Notes under the pieces: generated by a model
Told to the model about the DNA's origin: nothing
What the model saw: the letters and a program-made list of their open reading frames with translations, nothing else
The model's database searches: none
Translations under genes and position numbers: made by a program
Shown: piece after piece, positions 33,326 through 45,400 of the stretch
Position numbering within the stretch: the stretch's first letter is position 1
How the letters are laid out: every line of letters starts with the position of its first letter
Source: Lineus longissimus
Taxonomy: Eukaryota > Nemertea > Pilidiophora > Heteronemertea > Lineidae
Direction of reading: 5' to 3'
DNA length: 64,000 nt
Assembly: GCF_910592395.1 (NCBI RefSeq)
Contig: NC_088326.1
Location: 10,421,001-10,485,000 of the forward strand

Positions 33326-33840
33326 ACGGGCCTGCCCTGTCGCTCCCGTGGGTCACAACCGGCAGCGTCCGGCGAGGACACCGCCCCAGCGTCTGGCGGG
33401 CGTAACCCCTTCTGCTTATACATCGCTTGGTGGCCTGCGAAGCACTGCTCGTCGGGTTTCCTGAACCATATTAGCGACACGTTCAAACCGCTTGCATTCT
33501 TTTGGCGCAGCCGACTGGGCTTCCTGCTCGGATGGTCCGAACCTCTCCCGGACTGACTATTGGCAATATAAATTCAGTTTGTCGTGTGATTTCAGCAATG
33601 GTGGTTGCATGGGTTTCCTCGCCAGCAGTGACCCACGTTTGCCAAATTGTGTTGCAGCCGGCTGGGCGTCCGCCTCCGACTGTCCGAGCGTCGCCGAACG
33701 TGCCACTCCCGGCGTGACTTGTGCAAGTATCGGCATTTCAATGCTATCTGTGTCTGCAGTGAAGGATTGTTGCTTCAATATTTACAGTTATGGAACATGG
33801 AAGCGAAGTGTAACTGTGTAGAGAGCAATGTATACGTGTA
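33326..33840 (+). repeat. three-monomer GC-rich array, direct copy
   Basis: Monomers of about 150 bases begin near 33359, 33511 and 33658 with CCGGCAGCG, CCGACTGGG and CCGGCTGGG, usually preceded by GCAG. They share GGGTTTCCTC-ACGTTT segments and an ATTGGCA-type hydrophobic-coding stretch. The complete block recurs inverted at 35590-36092. Stops interrupt every frame, so coding is unlikely. Confidence 0.7.
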
Positions 33841-33849
33841 TTCTATTTG

Positions 33850-35580
33850 ACAACACGAACGAAGGCCCATCCTACGAATAAATTAGTTGCTTTTCAAAGT
33901 GTTGGACAGAACAATAACTCGTCTTCTATCATAAGACAGACCGCGGTGATCGATGCTGTCCAGGCTGAAGACGGCGCCTAACCGTAGTTGCACGTAAAAA
34001 CGCTCAGCCAGCTTTTGAGGAGGAACTCTCATTCACGAAAATGACACCTTCAAGTGCTAAGGCGAACGCTAAAAAGCGAGCTGATTCTATTGCATCTACA
34101 AAACTACGTGTATGCTGACCCATCAACTCATTACTGAACGCCTTGGTTCATTTTAAATGCCTATCTCGTTTGCTTAAATTCAAAATTAGTAATTTGATTT
34201 TAAATTCTTAAATCGTGTAAATCGGTACTGTGAATATAAATTTCAACAATACCGTTATGTAGACAGATAATTAGCAAATTTGTATAAATAACTGCAATAC
34301 AGCATTGTGTACAACTGCATTTTCTATTTTCCTGTCCAACCAATAGAATACGCACGGTGTAACCATCTAAAATCATCATCGACAGAATAGAGGATTCAAT
34401 GTTCCATGACATGTTTGATCATGTGCTCATTGATTTATGACAGCACTGGCCCATCCCTCGGACTCCGGACAATGACCCATCCTGGAGTGAAGAGTCACCA
34501 TTCGCCTCGCGACAGTCTCACGCCGATTACGACAACCTGACCATTTCCGGCACTACAAACCGGCAATTATATACGACAATAAGTCCGCCATTTTGAATAT
34601 CAGTTCAAAGTAATTAGCCACGGTTTGGCTTGCTTAGAGAGGTGCTAATGGGAAAATTGTCATTCTGGTCATCAATGATGTTGAGATGTGAAAAGATAAG
34701 CGCGTATTCATTAAAATCAGACTTTGGCGATTCGGGCGAAGCAGGATACGTTTTGTTTCGGGGAGGCGCGTTCCATGACGGCTTGGTATTGTTCTTCGCT
34801 CAGGACAAGATTATTGGAGATCCCTATTCAAGGGAAGGTATGCCTTTATAAAAGACCTGTCATAGATCGCTGAGTGGACAACTGACCGTGTTGTCATGGC
34901 GCGTGGGGGACGGTTGCCGGCCACTAGCAACTGTTCCTAGACCTTTGGAAACTTCAAAGCAACACCCGCTGGTCGATTGAAGAATTCAGTGCGTTTTGAA
35001 TGTTAACTAGACTATTTATGCTATTAGACACGGCGTACAAAGGTCCTAATCTCTGAAATTAGTAAGCATTTAGTTCATTATTCCTCCTGTAAAGTAAATG
35101 CATTATTCTTTAGTAAGAATTAGAATTAGATCAAACCTTTTTTTCATCATCCCTATTAGCTGTCATGATAAATGTTAAATGGTATTTTGACATGGAAATC
35201 TAAAGCTGTGACACGATGCCTTCTGTGATGGAAGTACTTTTGGTGTCTTGAGTGCATGCGCAGACGTATTGGGTCCGGTGCTAACTTAAGAGTTGACCAT
35301 ATGTACCTCCATTTTGGCTAGAACTTGAAATCCTTAAGCAATAAGAACTCTTTCAAAAGTAAGAGAATGCCAATTTCAAGGGATGGAGTCTGCCATAGTA
35401 TTCTCGGTTTTCCAGAAAAAGGCCAACAAATTTTTATGACAGATATACAAACACTATAAATACAAAGTTTCAGCTAATTTGTATGAATAATAAGTGCACT
35501 ACAGCATTGCGACAACTGCATTTCTATTTACCTGGACCACCAGTGATTACGAACGACGTACCCCTTAAAGTGTCACAGTA
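33850..35580. other. spacer between the inverted arrays
   Basis: No gene. On the minus strand, 34360-34240 and 35560-35465 share a diverged segment (AAATAGAAA, TGCAGTTGT, CAATGCTGTA, ACAAATT), so part of the array flank was duplicated in direct orientation as well. Confidence 0.45.
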
Positions 35581-35589
35581 TTGGCATCT

Positions 35590-36092
35590 ACAACTGTACA
35601 CAGCAACACTTCCGAGTTCCATCACAGCAAATACAGCATTGGCAAACGCCTTTTGGTCGTCTCATACATGAATTGAAATGCCAATACAGACGCAAATCTT
35701 CCCGGGCGGGGGCACGCTGGCTGACGTTTGGACAGGCGGGGACGGATGTCCAGCCGGCTGCGACGAAGATAAGCAAACGTGGCTCTAATACTGTTGAGGA
35801 AACCCAACAACCTTAGCTAGAAGCACACACACTGCAATTGCAATGCCAATAATCACCCCGGAGATGTTTTGCTGGACGGACGTTCGTGATGTCGACGCAG
35901 GATGCCGAGCCGGCTACGACACGAGCATGCACAAGGTTCCGACGCTTAATATGGTTGAGCAACACCGGCGTGCAGCGCTTTGCAGGGGCAGAGTGTTACC
36001 GTCAGAGGGCCACGCCCGCCGAGCGCTGAGACGGTGTCCCCGCCGGACGCTGCCGGCTGCGACAAACGGTTGCGATAGGGCAGGCCCGCGTC
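35590..36092 (-). repeat. three-monomer GC-rich array, inverted copy
   Basis: Read on the minus strand, monomers start at 36056, 35913 and 35757 (143 and 156 bases apart), matching the spacing and order of the block at 33326. Shared landmarks include GGGCCTGCCCT, CCGGCAGCGTCCGGCG, CAACCATATTA, GGGTTTCCTCA and CAGCCGGCTGG. The second monomer encodes a hydrophobic run (VIIGIAIAVCVLLAKVV) ending at a stop seven codons later. Confidence 0.7.
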
Positions 36093-36734
36093 GTTGGTGT
36101 AATCAAAATGTCATTTTGGGAAAGCTTAGTAACATTCTCTGATCTTGCGCTTCGACGTGGAATACACTTTAGCGTATCACGAACATGACCAAATCTGTGT
36201 TCGACATGTAACTCCCGAAGGCCCTCCAACATACGTTTAAGTCGGTTTGGGTGCAATGCGAGCAATAGTTCAGATCTGTGGCAGAGTGCGACAAGAGTCT
36301 CTTCTCTCGAACCTAGAAGACCAGCAGAGAGAAGGCCATTTCAAACCCATGTTTGCATCAAATGGCATAGCTACCAAACAAAGCAGTATAATTGTACCAG
36401 TAAAATAATATACTATGAAGCCAGTGTTTCTTTTGCGAAATCTAGCTGATGTGTTTATCGACGACTTTCTTTTAGGAGAAGGATCGGAATTTGGCAAGGT
36501 CCAATTAGGGACTGACCTCTACTTTGCCTCAGCGGCAATGAGAGAAAGATTACCTTAATGTTCATCTGAACTGATGAATACCTCGCTTTTCAGAGTATGC
36601 CTGAAATAAAAATAGCCAAACGAAAATTCTAGAGGAATGACTGCACATTCTCGCGACATCTCCATCCCGGTTGAGACACGAGGACATCATGCAAGGGCGT
36701 GGCATGACCAATGTCGAATGGGCTATCGCCAATT

Positions 36735-37057
36735 CAAATGTTTGTCCTTTGTCCGTCTCCGAAATAGCTACACATGTATGATTGTATCCTGGAACGTGCA
36801 TGAGGCGTGCACGCATACTGTCCCGACCAGGAAACGTCAAGGAGTCGCAGGCGTTACCCAAGAGGGTGTGCACCCCACAACTGACGATATTATTGTCATT
36901 TCCAATACCAACGTCTGTCCTACGTTCATAGATTCCCCAAAATAGCTACGCATGCATGAGCTGTTTATCCCGGAAGGCGCATCAGGTGTGGACGCTTACC
37001 AACCAGGAAGCGCCAAGGGGTCGCCTGCGCTACCTAAGAGGGTGCGCACCCCGCAAC
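36735..37057. repeat. two-copy direct duplication, 176 bp offset
   Basis: 36735-36881 and 36911-37057 align throughout (AAATAGCTACxCATG, ACCAGGAAxCG, AAGAGGGTGxGCACCCC, CAAC). Several differences are C/T or G/A at CpG positions, as expected from methylation decay in the first copy. The open frame at 36952-37359 arises from the second copy and is not supported as a gene. Confidence 0.7.
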
Positions 37058-37199
37058 AGCCCCGGCACTCGCGGAACGCGTTTCCTTCCCCACCGCGCAC
37101 GGCAACGGGCGCAAGACCTTCACCCAAGGTGACGCAGTCAATGGGCAAGCAAACGGATGCGTTTGCCGGACAATGGGATCGATGTAGGGTGGGGCAGGG

Positions 37200-38360
37200 C
37201 ACTCTGTATGATACGGTTGTCGATATTATTTCTATTGTTTTAAAACCAGGCTTGGAATTGATAGTGATGGAACATTATTTTCGAAGGTTAATGTATGTGA
37301 ACCATACTAGATACCCGTTTAGGCTGTGTGTGACAGGAAGCACTCTGTTGACAATATAGTGTACATGTACATGTAGAAGAAGACTAATGAAAAGGTTGCA
37401 TTTCTAACTGACGTGGCAAGAATGGATGAACAAATGTTCTGAGGGGGAGTTCACCGTTGAAGCTGACTTATAGCCTCCCTTAAGAGCATTTTGAATTATA
37501 CAGTGCTATGATTTCATACAAATGTCTGCGGTCGATACTCTAGTCGCCATGCGGGAAGTGGGGGAAGGGGGGGGGGTTATGACCCCTTTGGATTCGTACT
37601 TGGATGGCGTGATAGCATAGTAACTTCTTCATCGAGTTTATTAAACTGTACCGCCGTATCCAAGTTCAATTATGCAACAGTTACCATCAAAAGAGCAACG
37701 ATTATAATTTATTTTTTCGGGCAATTGCGCATACCATATAACTTTTATACAAATACTCCTTAAATTGCCATATAGAATGACAGTGTCACTATGCAGCACC
37801 GATGTTATGCCAGTCCAGTTATTTATCAAATATGCGAATTATACAAATCAACGAATAATTTCATTCAAATTCCAAGCGTCTTCCCTGAAGCATCATTGAG
37901 AATACCCAGTCACAACAAGGAACACAAAAGAATGAATTTGTTACTACGATATGCGAAACTGTAGACGGTGAAGAAATGATATAAAATGTGAATTATCTGA
38001 GACATTATCGAAACGATGCTAATTAATTTGATAATGCCCTGTTGAACTTGAATGTCTCGGCATTGTGCTAAGCTTGTAAAGTGTAACAGTCTTAATGGAG
38101 CGGCCTGTTGCCAAGTGGGCGAGGGCATCGCGCCCGGCGCGCGAGTGTTGTCTTTGGGGGTCGGGGGCCGTTTGAAGAACAGTGGTAGTTCCGTTATTGT
38201 CCATGTTAGATAGGACGTCGGACATGTACCAATTGCAATATTCCATGAACCCGGCTATATCCGATGGTTGTTTTGATTTTTTTTGGGGGGGGGGATGAGA
38301 GGTCTGTGTGCCTGTACCTTGTGGAATCGAAAACCTCTGCCACGTTTTAATGGTTTCCGA
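37200..38360. other. intergenic, nothing recognised
   Basis: No gene. Short G-runs occur at 37565-37577 and 38284-38293. Confidence 0.45.
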
Positions 38361-38505
38361 TTCTGAGTGTTTCCCCTCACTGTTTGAGAACGCTGATAAA
38401 AAATCGATACGTTTTCTTGCGTTTCCCCCTACTGAAAATCAATGGTCCCTATAGCTGCTTATTACATTATTATATTGCATGACACTGAAAACTATCGGGA
38501 ACAAC
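38361..38505 (+). repeat. dispersed repeat family B, copy 2
   Basis: CTGAGTGTTTCCCCTCACTG, TTTGAGAACGCT, CCCCCTACTGAAAA, then GACACTGAAAACTATCGGGAACAAC. It aligns with 30595-30735 over its whole length. Confidence 0.6.
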
Positions 38506-38753
38506 CAAATGCTATAGTGTTTGTTTCACATAAAACTGGCCAGAGATACTTGGCTGACCTCTTGTAACTTTTTGAGAGACATATTTGTGAAACATAGCCT
38601 TGGACTAGGTTGTTTTTGATTGCATGATTTTCTTCCAACTTAATCTCTAAAGTTTGGTGCAGGATGTTAAAAGAATGTTACATGTCGCTGTCATTTTCAC
38701 GATTGCTCCTTTATTATCATGAAACCTACCTCAAAATGTGTTGTTAAACTGAG

Positions 38754-38954
38754 ATGTACCGTAGACATTTAGGGCCAAATTCATAAAGGGCGTTTAGCTT
38801 AAAACAGCGTTTAACTACTGAATAGACAGATTCTGGCCCTTCATGCAAATCTTCGCAGAATATGAATAGGCCCTGAAACTGATAAGAGAGAAGTTGAACA
38901 TGTCTAACCCTTAAACGCCTTTTATGAATTTGGGCCTAAATGTTTATGGTACAT
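38754..38954. mobile_element. 201 bp foldback element
   Basis: The arms ATGTACCGTAGACATTTAGG (38754 onward) and its inverted partner at 38954 extend about 45 bases inward through CCAAATTCATAAA and GGCGTTTA, with few mismatches. There is no internal frame. Palindromic ends rich in CAAATTCATAAA are typical of MITEs; the exact termini and target duplication are ambiguous (TA at the inner TTTAGGGCC boundary is one option). Confidence 0.7.
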
Positions 38955-38977
38955 GTAGTAGTTTAGCAACAAACTCT

Positions 38978-39245
38978 GCTTTATTCTGAAGGAATCAACG
39001 AATACCGCCTGCATGTCACAATGCAGAACATAACTCCACATGACCCATGGCCACACCATCAAAATCAGAAACCAGAACCAAAAGAGTCACGGAATTTCAG
39101 CGCCTATTGTTTACTCTGATGATACACCCAAGGTCTTTGACACTAATGCATGCTTTCATTCTAAAGGAATTAACCTCAGTTTCACAAAACTAATGCTTTC
39201 ATTCTAAAGGAATTAACGAAAGGACGCCTGCACGTCACGTTGCAT
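38978..39245. repeat. short repeated module next to the foldback
   Basis: CTTTATTCTGAAGGAATCAACGA at one site and CTTTCATTCTAAAGGAATT at two others (near 38980, 39151, 39195); the first and third are followed by CGCCTGCAxGTCAC. Local duplication of unknown origin. Confidence 0.5.
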
Positions 39246-39710
39246 TACATAAATTCTTAGAGACGACCTCGCGTCGGCCGGGCTGCGACCCTCAACGCCA
39301 GGTGTCCAACCACCCCACCTTTTATCCGGCAACTCCGGTCAGCCTCCGTCCGCACGTAGATACAGATAATATTTCCAGTAACCAGTTATTAAATTTGGCT
39401 AGGTTATTATGGCTGCTAGGAATTCTATAGGACTTGGCTAACGAATGCATAACGTTATGCTACCGGCGGCAATGGACCGTGGTCTCTTGTCCGAGACAAT
39501 CAGTGGCCGCATCACAATAGGACGCAACCATGAAAGGACATCACTGATTAATTTCTGGCTGGCCTGTTGAACATTTTAAAGGGGGGCTATATCGAGATAG
39601 CATTTCGTATTTAACATTCAACTACACCTCGATATGACGCATAAACTTTTACAAACACATCTCATAGTATGTTACGAGTTAGGCAACTATAAGTGAAGGC
39701 CGGGTCTATT

Positions 39711-39848
39711 TGGCAAGCCGCTTGCCGAACAGGCATCTTTTTTTGTCCTGTTTAGAGAGCTGCTTGCCAAACAACACTAAAAAGCCACCCTGTTCGGCCA
39801 GCCGGGCTTGCCAAACAGGTAAAAAATCTACCCTGTTTGGCGAGCTGG
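39711..39848. repeat. cluster of inverted TTGCCAAACAGG motifs
   Basis: At least five variants of the dodecamer occur in both orientations (for example TTGCCGAACAGG, TTGCCAAACAGG, CCTGTTCGGC, CCCTGTTTGGC). Adjacent inverted pairs could form hairpins. It directly abuts the 85 bp satellite. Confidence 0.65.
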
Positions 39849-39860
39849 AGACTTTACTTT

Positions 39861-40497
39861 CGTTTCCCTTCTTCTCATCCCGAGGCAAAATATAGTTTAA
39901 ACTATCCTTATCTACATAAAATACAATTTCAAGAGCTGATCAATCGTTTCCCTTCTTCTCAGCCCGAGGCAAAATATAGTTTTAAACTATCCTTATATAC
40001 ATAAAATACAATTTCAAGAGCTGATAAATCGTTTCCCTTCTTCTCATCCAGAGGCAAAATATAGTTTTAAACTATCCTTATATACATAAAATACAATTTC
40101 AAGAGCTGATCAATCGTTTCCCTTCTTCTCATCCCGAGGCAAAATATGGTTTTAAACTATCCTTATATACATAAAATACAATTTCAAGAGCTGATCAATC
40201 GTTTCCCTTCTTCTCATCCTGAGGCAAAATATAGTTTTAAACTATCCTTATCTACATAAAATACAATTTCAAGAGCTGATCAATCGTTTCCCTTCTTCTC
40301 ATCCCGAGGCAAAATATAGTTTTAAACTATCCTTATATACATAAAATACAATTTCAAGAGCTGATCAATCGTTTCCCTTCTTCTCATCCCGAGGCAAAAT
40401 ATAGTTTTAAACTATCCTTATCTACATAAAATACAATTTCAAGAGCTGATCAATCGTTTCTCTTCTTCTCATCCCGAGGCAAAATATAGTTTTAAAC
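39861..40497. repeat. 85 bp satellite, about 7.5 copies
   Basis: Units start CGTTTCCCTTCTTCTC at 39861, 39945, 40030, 40115, 40200, 40285, 40370 and 40455; the period is 85 (84 for the first). Copies differ at only a few positions (TATCTAC/TATATAC, CCCGAGG/CCAGAGG/CCTGAGG), so amplification is recent. Each unit carries the near-palindrome ATAGTTTTAAACTAT. The array ends abruptly after TTTAAACT. Confidence 0.95.
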
Positions 40498-40499
40498 TC

Positions 40500-42160
40500 T
40501 CCTGGTCAGAATGAACGCTGCAATAATTTGGCAGGACTATACATATTCAGTATGCAGTGTCTTCCTCGTGACGGCCTATCCTAATCAACATCACTGGAGA
40601 CGACGTGCGATTTCGCGGCCGTAATTTACTTTATGAGAACCGAACATCCTTTTAAACAAATACGCCTTAGAAAATACTGTCATGTGATCTAACGGAAAAT
40701 TTACTTTTGGCAAACACTACTTCAAATGAGAATTTTCCGGTTTCCAGTGAGGTGATTCTTCTTACTGTTCCTATCCCTCATCTTCACACCTTCTTGGGCA
40801 AAAGGAACGCCAGTATTTCGCAAGACTGCACAAAACAACCCATCATTTTCGGCAAAAACTATCTTCTTTCGAACAAACACTCGAAAGACACTTGGCGTTC
40901 AAAACGGAAAATTCACTTCATAAAAAGCAAATATCATTTCAAATCAACTTGAAATAGAGTTCGCCCAGGGACATCACCAACAGGTTCAAGTAAAAATCCG
41001 ATTGATAAAAATCTCTAGACGAGGAAGGAAGGTTATGGTTGCATTATGACGGATTTGTTTGAGAGAGTTTTCATTTTATAAAGCATTGTATTTTTTAGCA
41101 ATAAATCCTGGACCGACCATCTTTTGTGGTCAAGAGAGATCTCCGTTGCCATGTCCTAGGAGCCCCGACGACGCTTGACGCGCGGGATTGTCCGCCCATT
41201 CACTCCCCTTCCTCATGAGTGCCCCATTGTTCCCCAACAATACCCAGGTCACACGTCTCCGTGAATAAAATTCTTCAAATCTCTATTGTAGCATCGCGAA
41301 GAACAACAGGTGATCAGCCATGAATTTCAATAGAGCTCATTTGCATAACAAAGGGAAAATCTTATTGCTTGGAAACGCAACCGCGGATTGGTACTCTTCT
41401 ACCTCCTTTGGCAGGAGAGTCTGGATCTGTTGTCGGACGCGCCATGTGGGTTGTCAACTCTCCAAACATGAAGTGCACTTATTGCACTATCAAATACTGA
41501 TTCATACACGATATAAAAGGACCCTAGATTTGAAGACTGAAATATCAAGATAAGCACCCCGGCCAGACCTTTCGTAACTAGGGACATGGTTTCATCGTTC
41601 CGGGCGTATTAATTTTCTAATTTTGCATAAATATGGCGGACAAAACATTGGAGGCACTTTGCGAGATGTTTTCTACTGCTGTGAGTTCTTTCACAGAAAG
41701 ACCTGCAATTTACTTCCGTATTCAAAAGAATATTTTGGCGATTATTTGACTCCGCTCAAAGGAAGATTTGCTAATCGGATACGATGCTTTGTCGGTCTCA
41801 CGAAGTTTGTGGCCGGGACACAAAGGGGAGATAAAGGCTTCTTCGTCAGGTTGTAGTGCATGGTCCTACTGTCATCTCGGAGAGGAATCCCACGGTCTCA
41901 GGAATGAGGAAGCAGTTTATTATTTTTTATTATTTTTCAAAAGAGGACAGAGATGGCGGGGATACCGTAATCATTTGGTAATTTAGTGATACGATCAAAG
42001 ACTAGAAAGTGCTTTTACTTCAGTTTTCTACGGAACGGTATTGTGTAAATATACATGACGCTTTCAGTCAAACATAAACTAGTCTTTATCTATGTTCCAA
42101 GTGGAATGAGTGTTATGATAATTTCAAAGCCCGGTATATTGATCGTACCGGCTATCAATA
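40500..42160. other. intergenic with one possible first exon
   Basis: No established gene. The only suggestive coding start is the ATG at 41633, listed separately. Confidence 0.4.
41633..41749 (+). other. possible 5' coding exon (very tentative)
   Basis: An ATGGCG start opens a 38-codon frame (MADKTLEALCEMF then STAVSSFTERPAIYF) followed by TGA. A consensus donor GTGAGT lies in it at 41681-41686. The string loosely recalls the N-terminus of AMP-binding (acyl-CoA synthetase-like) proteins, but no further exon of such a gene was found downstream. It may be chance. Confidence 0.15.
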
Positions 42161-42432
42161 GGGTATCCGTAAAGCGAGAAATCAAGAAATGAAATCTTGT
42201 AAAATGAGAAATGGGATTTGTAAAACGAGAAATGAGTTAGGTAGGTATAAAAACTGGATTGGAGAAAAGAGCTTGGTTGGAACGAAAAATTGCAAATCTT
42301 GTTTTAAAGGTTAAGTCAGCCTGGTTGGAGTGTGTGCCAACTGTATATGCTGTGTGACTGCTTATGTTGCAGGGAACTTCCTCTTACGTGGCGCTTGACT
42401 TGATTTCTTGATTTTTCGTTTTACAGACACCC
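42161..42432. mobile_element. 272 bp element with 35 bp terminal inverted repeats
   Basis: The left end GGGTATCCGTAAAGCGAGAA continues with ATCAAGAAAT; the right end on the opposite strand reads GGGTGTCTGTAAAACGAAAA, then ATCAAGAAAT. The left arm also holds two more TGTAAAAxGAGAAATG repeats. No internal frame and no clear target duplication. It is a non-autonomous DNA transposon candidate. Confidence 0.7.
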
Positions 42433-42439
42433 ACTTCGA

Positions 42440-45400
42440 TAAGTTATATTTTGATAATGAAAATATGGTTTAGTCAAGTTTGTGGATACATGTAAGAAGG
42501 GGATATTCTTTACATATACTCGAGTTTCGTACTCCTAACGTCCAGCCAGATCTTTACAGAGTGCACATTTCTAGGCCCGAAATGGGGTAATTTTTAGACC
42601 TGCTAGTATTTGAATGTGAATCGCAAGAGCCACTATTGCCAATGACGCTGCTGGCCAATCAAGTCTTGGCCTAAATAAACTTACTCTCGTCGTGGGCCTA
42701 CTTCTAATGTACACATACACTGGCATTGATAGTGCAGTGGACGGTAGGCGTCCTAAACTCGAGTAGGTCTATTTGAACAGTTTTCTTAACATCATTTCTG
42801 TTCGTGCGTGATGTGGCAGTACCTTCCGTCATAAGAGAGGATAAGAACACGTTTTTTTTCAGCGACGTCTGTCCCCGCTGCCCCCCCCCCCCCCCCCCCT
42901 CCTCCACATTAACGTGAACCTTCTGCAATGAATATTGACATGGGCAAAGATTATGAGCCAAGAAGTACAGAATCTGGATCTACAAGGGTGCAACTCAACT
43001 GAAAATTCGTTTCAAGCGATACAGGGGGAAAAAAATATATATATACGGAGCGGGGCAGTTGAAGTATCAGCTCCTTTGACCTCGGTCCCGGTACACTGAT
43101 GGGATAGTGAGGGCCACAGTCGTCGACAACGTCGGTTTCCTTCGGGGTCTCCGGTTTTCTCCTACTCACAATTGCCCGATATTGTTTATAGAGCTAATGA
43201 TGTCCAAGTTGACACTCTGTTCTCAACTCAATATTCTTTACACCAAATTACAATATTGTAATAAAACGAAAGAAAATATCGCCCGTATATGATACGAGAT
43301 TTTTCTCATTCCTTAATGAAAAATTGTACTCTTTCGACATTTTCGTGGCTCTAAAGTTTATATTTCTCAACTTGGTAACTGCAGGGCGTGTGCATATGCA
43401 TCACAAGAGACAAATCATGTTGCATAATATAACGAAAAGAAACGCAGAAAAAATTTAACCCCAGGACTCGGCAGCATCACAAATTATACTTCCGCACTTT
43501 ACCAGAAGTACCGTTCCGCCCGAGTGCCCCCGACCCACTTTTATACGTAACACAGCATGATACCACAATCGAGAACTGGGCAAACAAATACTTTCTCAAA
43601 AATGTTAAAAAGTCACTTTCTTTGTGATTATAAGCCGAGCGTGACAGAATATTGTCTTTTTTTATGAGTTTACGTTTTGGTCGACAGTTTCCCACGGGAG
43701 CTTCCTCTTCCTGTATTGCGTCGACGACAAAAATGTTTCTTTTACTGCTGAAAGGTCGCGGGAGATTGAAATTGAAATACTGTAATTGCTGAAGCATCGC
43801 TCGCATGACCTCTGGGCGGTGTTGCTAAGACTTTCTTATGTCCTGTTACAGGAGTGCCTTTGTTAGGCATTTCTGGTGATTTCTTAAGGATTGTTTCGGA
43901 GTCTTGGATTGCGGTTGCCAGAGTTGAAAGCGTTCTTTGACCCAGTCACTCTGGCACAAAAGGATGTTCCTTTTCTCCATTTCCTGTGGCAACTCGTTGT
44001 GTTCTTTGATGGAGAGAATGTTTTATGATCAGGAACATTTGTCAGATCCAAAATTTATATTGTGTTGTGTTTTTAAGGTAACTCCAATTGAGAGATACCT
44101 CGAAGACCGTTTTTCCGAAGACCGTTTGGGTTTTTTTACAATTACACGTAATTAAGTCATACTTCATGAACACAAAAGCATAATTTTGTCGGGCACAGTG
44201 CATGAATTTTCTTTTAAACCATGGTTCAATATTCGAAAGTTGTGATCTTTTTTCTGCTCTTCTTTTTTTCATTTTGCAAAGCAAGGTTGAAAATCCAGCT
44301 TCTATTCTGATGATATTCTTATAGTTACGATCTTATTAAGTTTCGTGTTCATGTAGGCCTACATGTACATTCGATACAAGATTCTTGTAAAATATTCTTA
44401 GTTATTTTTTGTAAAGATTTTACCTATACACGTATAGAAAACTGAATAAACCTTAACTTAGAATCGAATAAGGATGTTACCTGGAAAAGTAACATTTAGA
44501 CTATAGTCCTACACTATTATGCATCCTTCAACTAACTTGACTAACTTATGATTTAGCAATTAGAATGTAACTTTTGCGTCTTCTGGTCGCCAGGAAACGC
44601 TCAGGTATAAGATTCACAATCAAAGCACATTTCCAACAGAAGACATGAAACTCTTACAGTTCGAAAACCACAGAAGGCCAACTTGTACGCATGGTTACAG
44701 ACCTACGTCGCAAAAATATAACACGCAAGGACATTTGAAAACAGAATGCCTGTCACAACTTGGTCACGCAAGGCCTGCTAATTTGCCATCCCATCTAAAC
44801 CAATCTTTTGGCTACACATGGCAGGCACGGCAGGAGTCAAGCTTAGATACCAAGCACCACATCACATTGCCTGTTAGGAAAAGTGGTGGGTCCAACACGC
44901 ACTCTTCGCGGATAAAATGCTACTCCTGTGGCCGTTGATTTTGGGCATGTATTCCGAAGAAGAACGTCCTTGATATAGATGCTTGCCATCCCCATCTGAA
45001 CCACTGAGCACATTTTTGAAATGGTAGGGTGACGCCAGCTGGATTATCACTCATGATCAAAGAGGAGCAAATATGATCCTATGTTCAGGAGTAATTCTTT
45101 TACATTTCCAGATACGCATGTTGAGTTGCACTCAATTGCACTTCAAAACCTATTGAAAAAAAGAGACGTTTGTCTCGTACGTGTCGACCTAACATCACCT
45201 CAAAGTCAGGCCTTTTTTGCTTGTACTACGCAAGAAAACCATTCAAGCGGAAGGAGTGTGCTGAGAAGCCTGGTTTACAAGGTCGATGGCGAACGTGCTT
45301 ATAAGTTCTTTACATTTTCCAAGACGGTCAATTTACTTTGAGATTTCGGTCAGCACTTTCAGGTACCCTCCCCAGCAACCTGTCCATGGACACGTACCGG

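Noticed and set aside
36952-37359. 135-codon open frame
   Set aside because: It begins in the second copy of a direct duplication whose first copy does not keep the frame; the composition is CpG-driven.
39861-40497. CRISPR-like array
   Set aside because: Units are contiguous without unique spacers and the genome is eukaryotic; this is a satellite.
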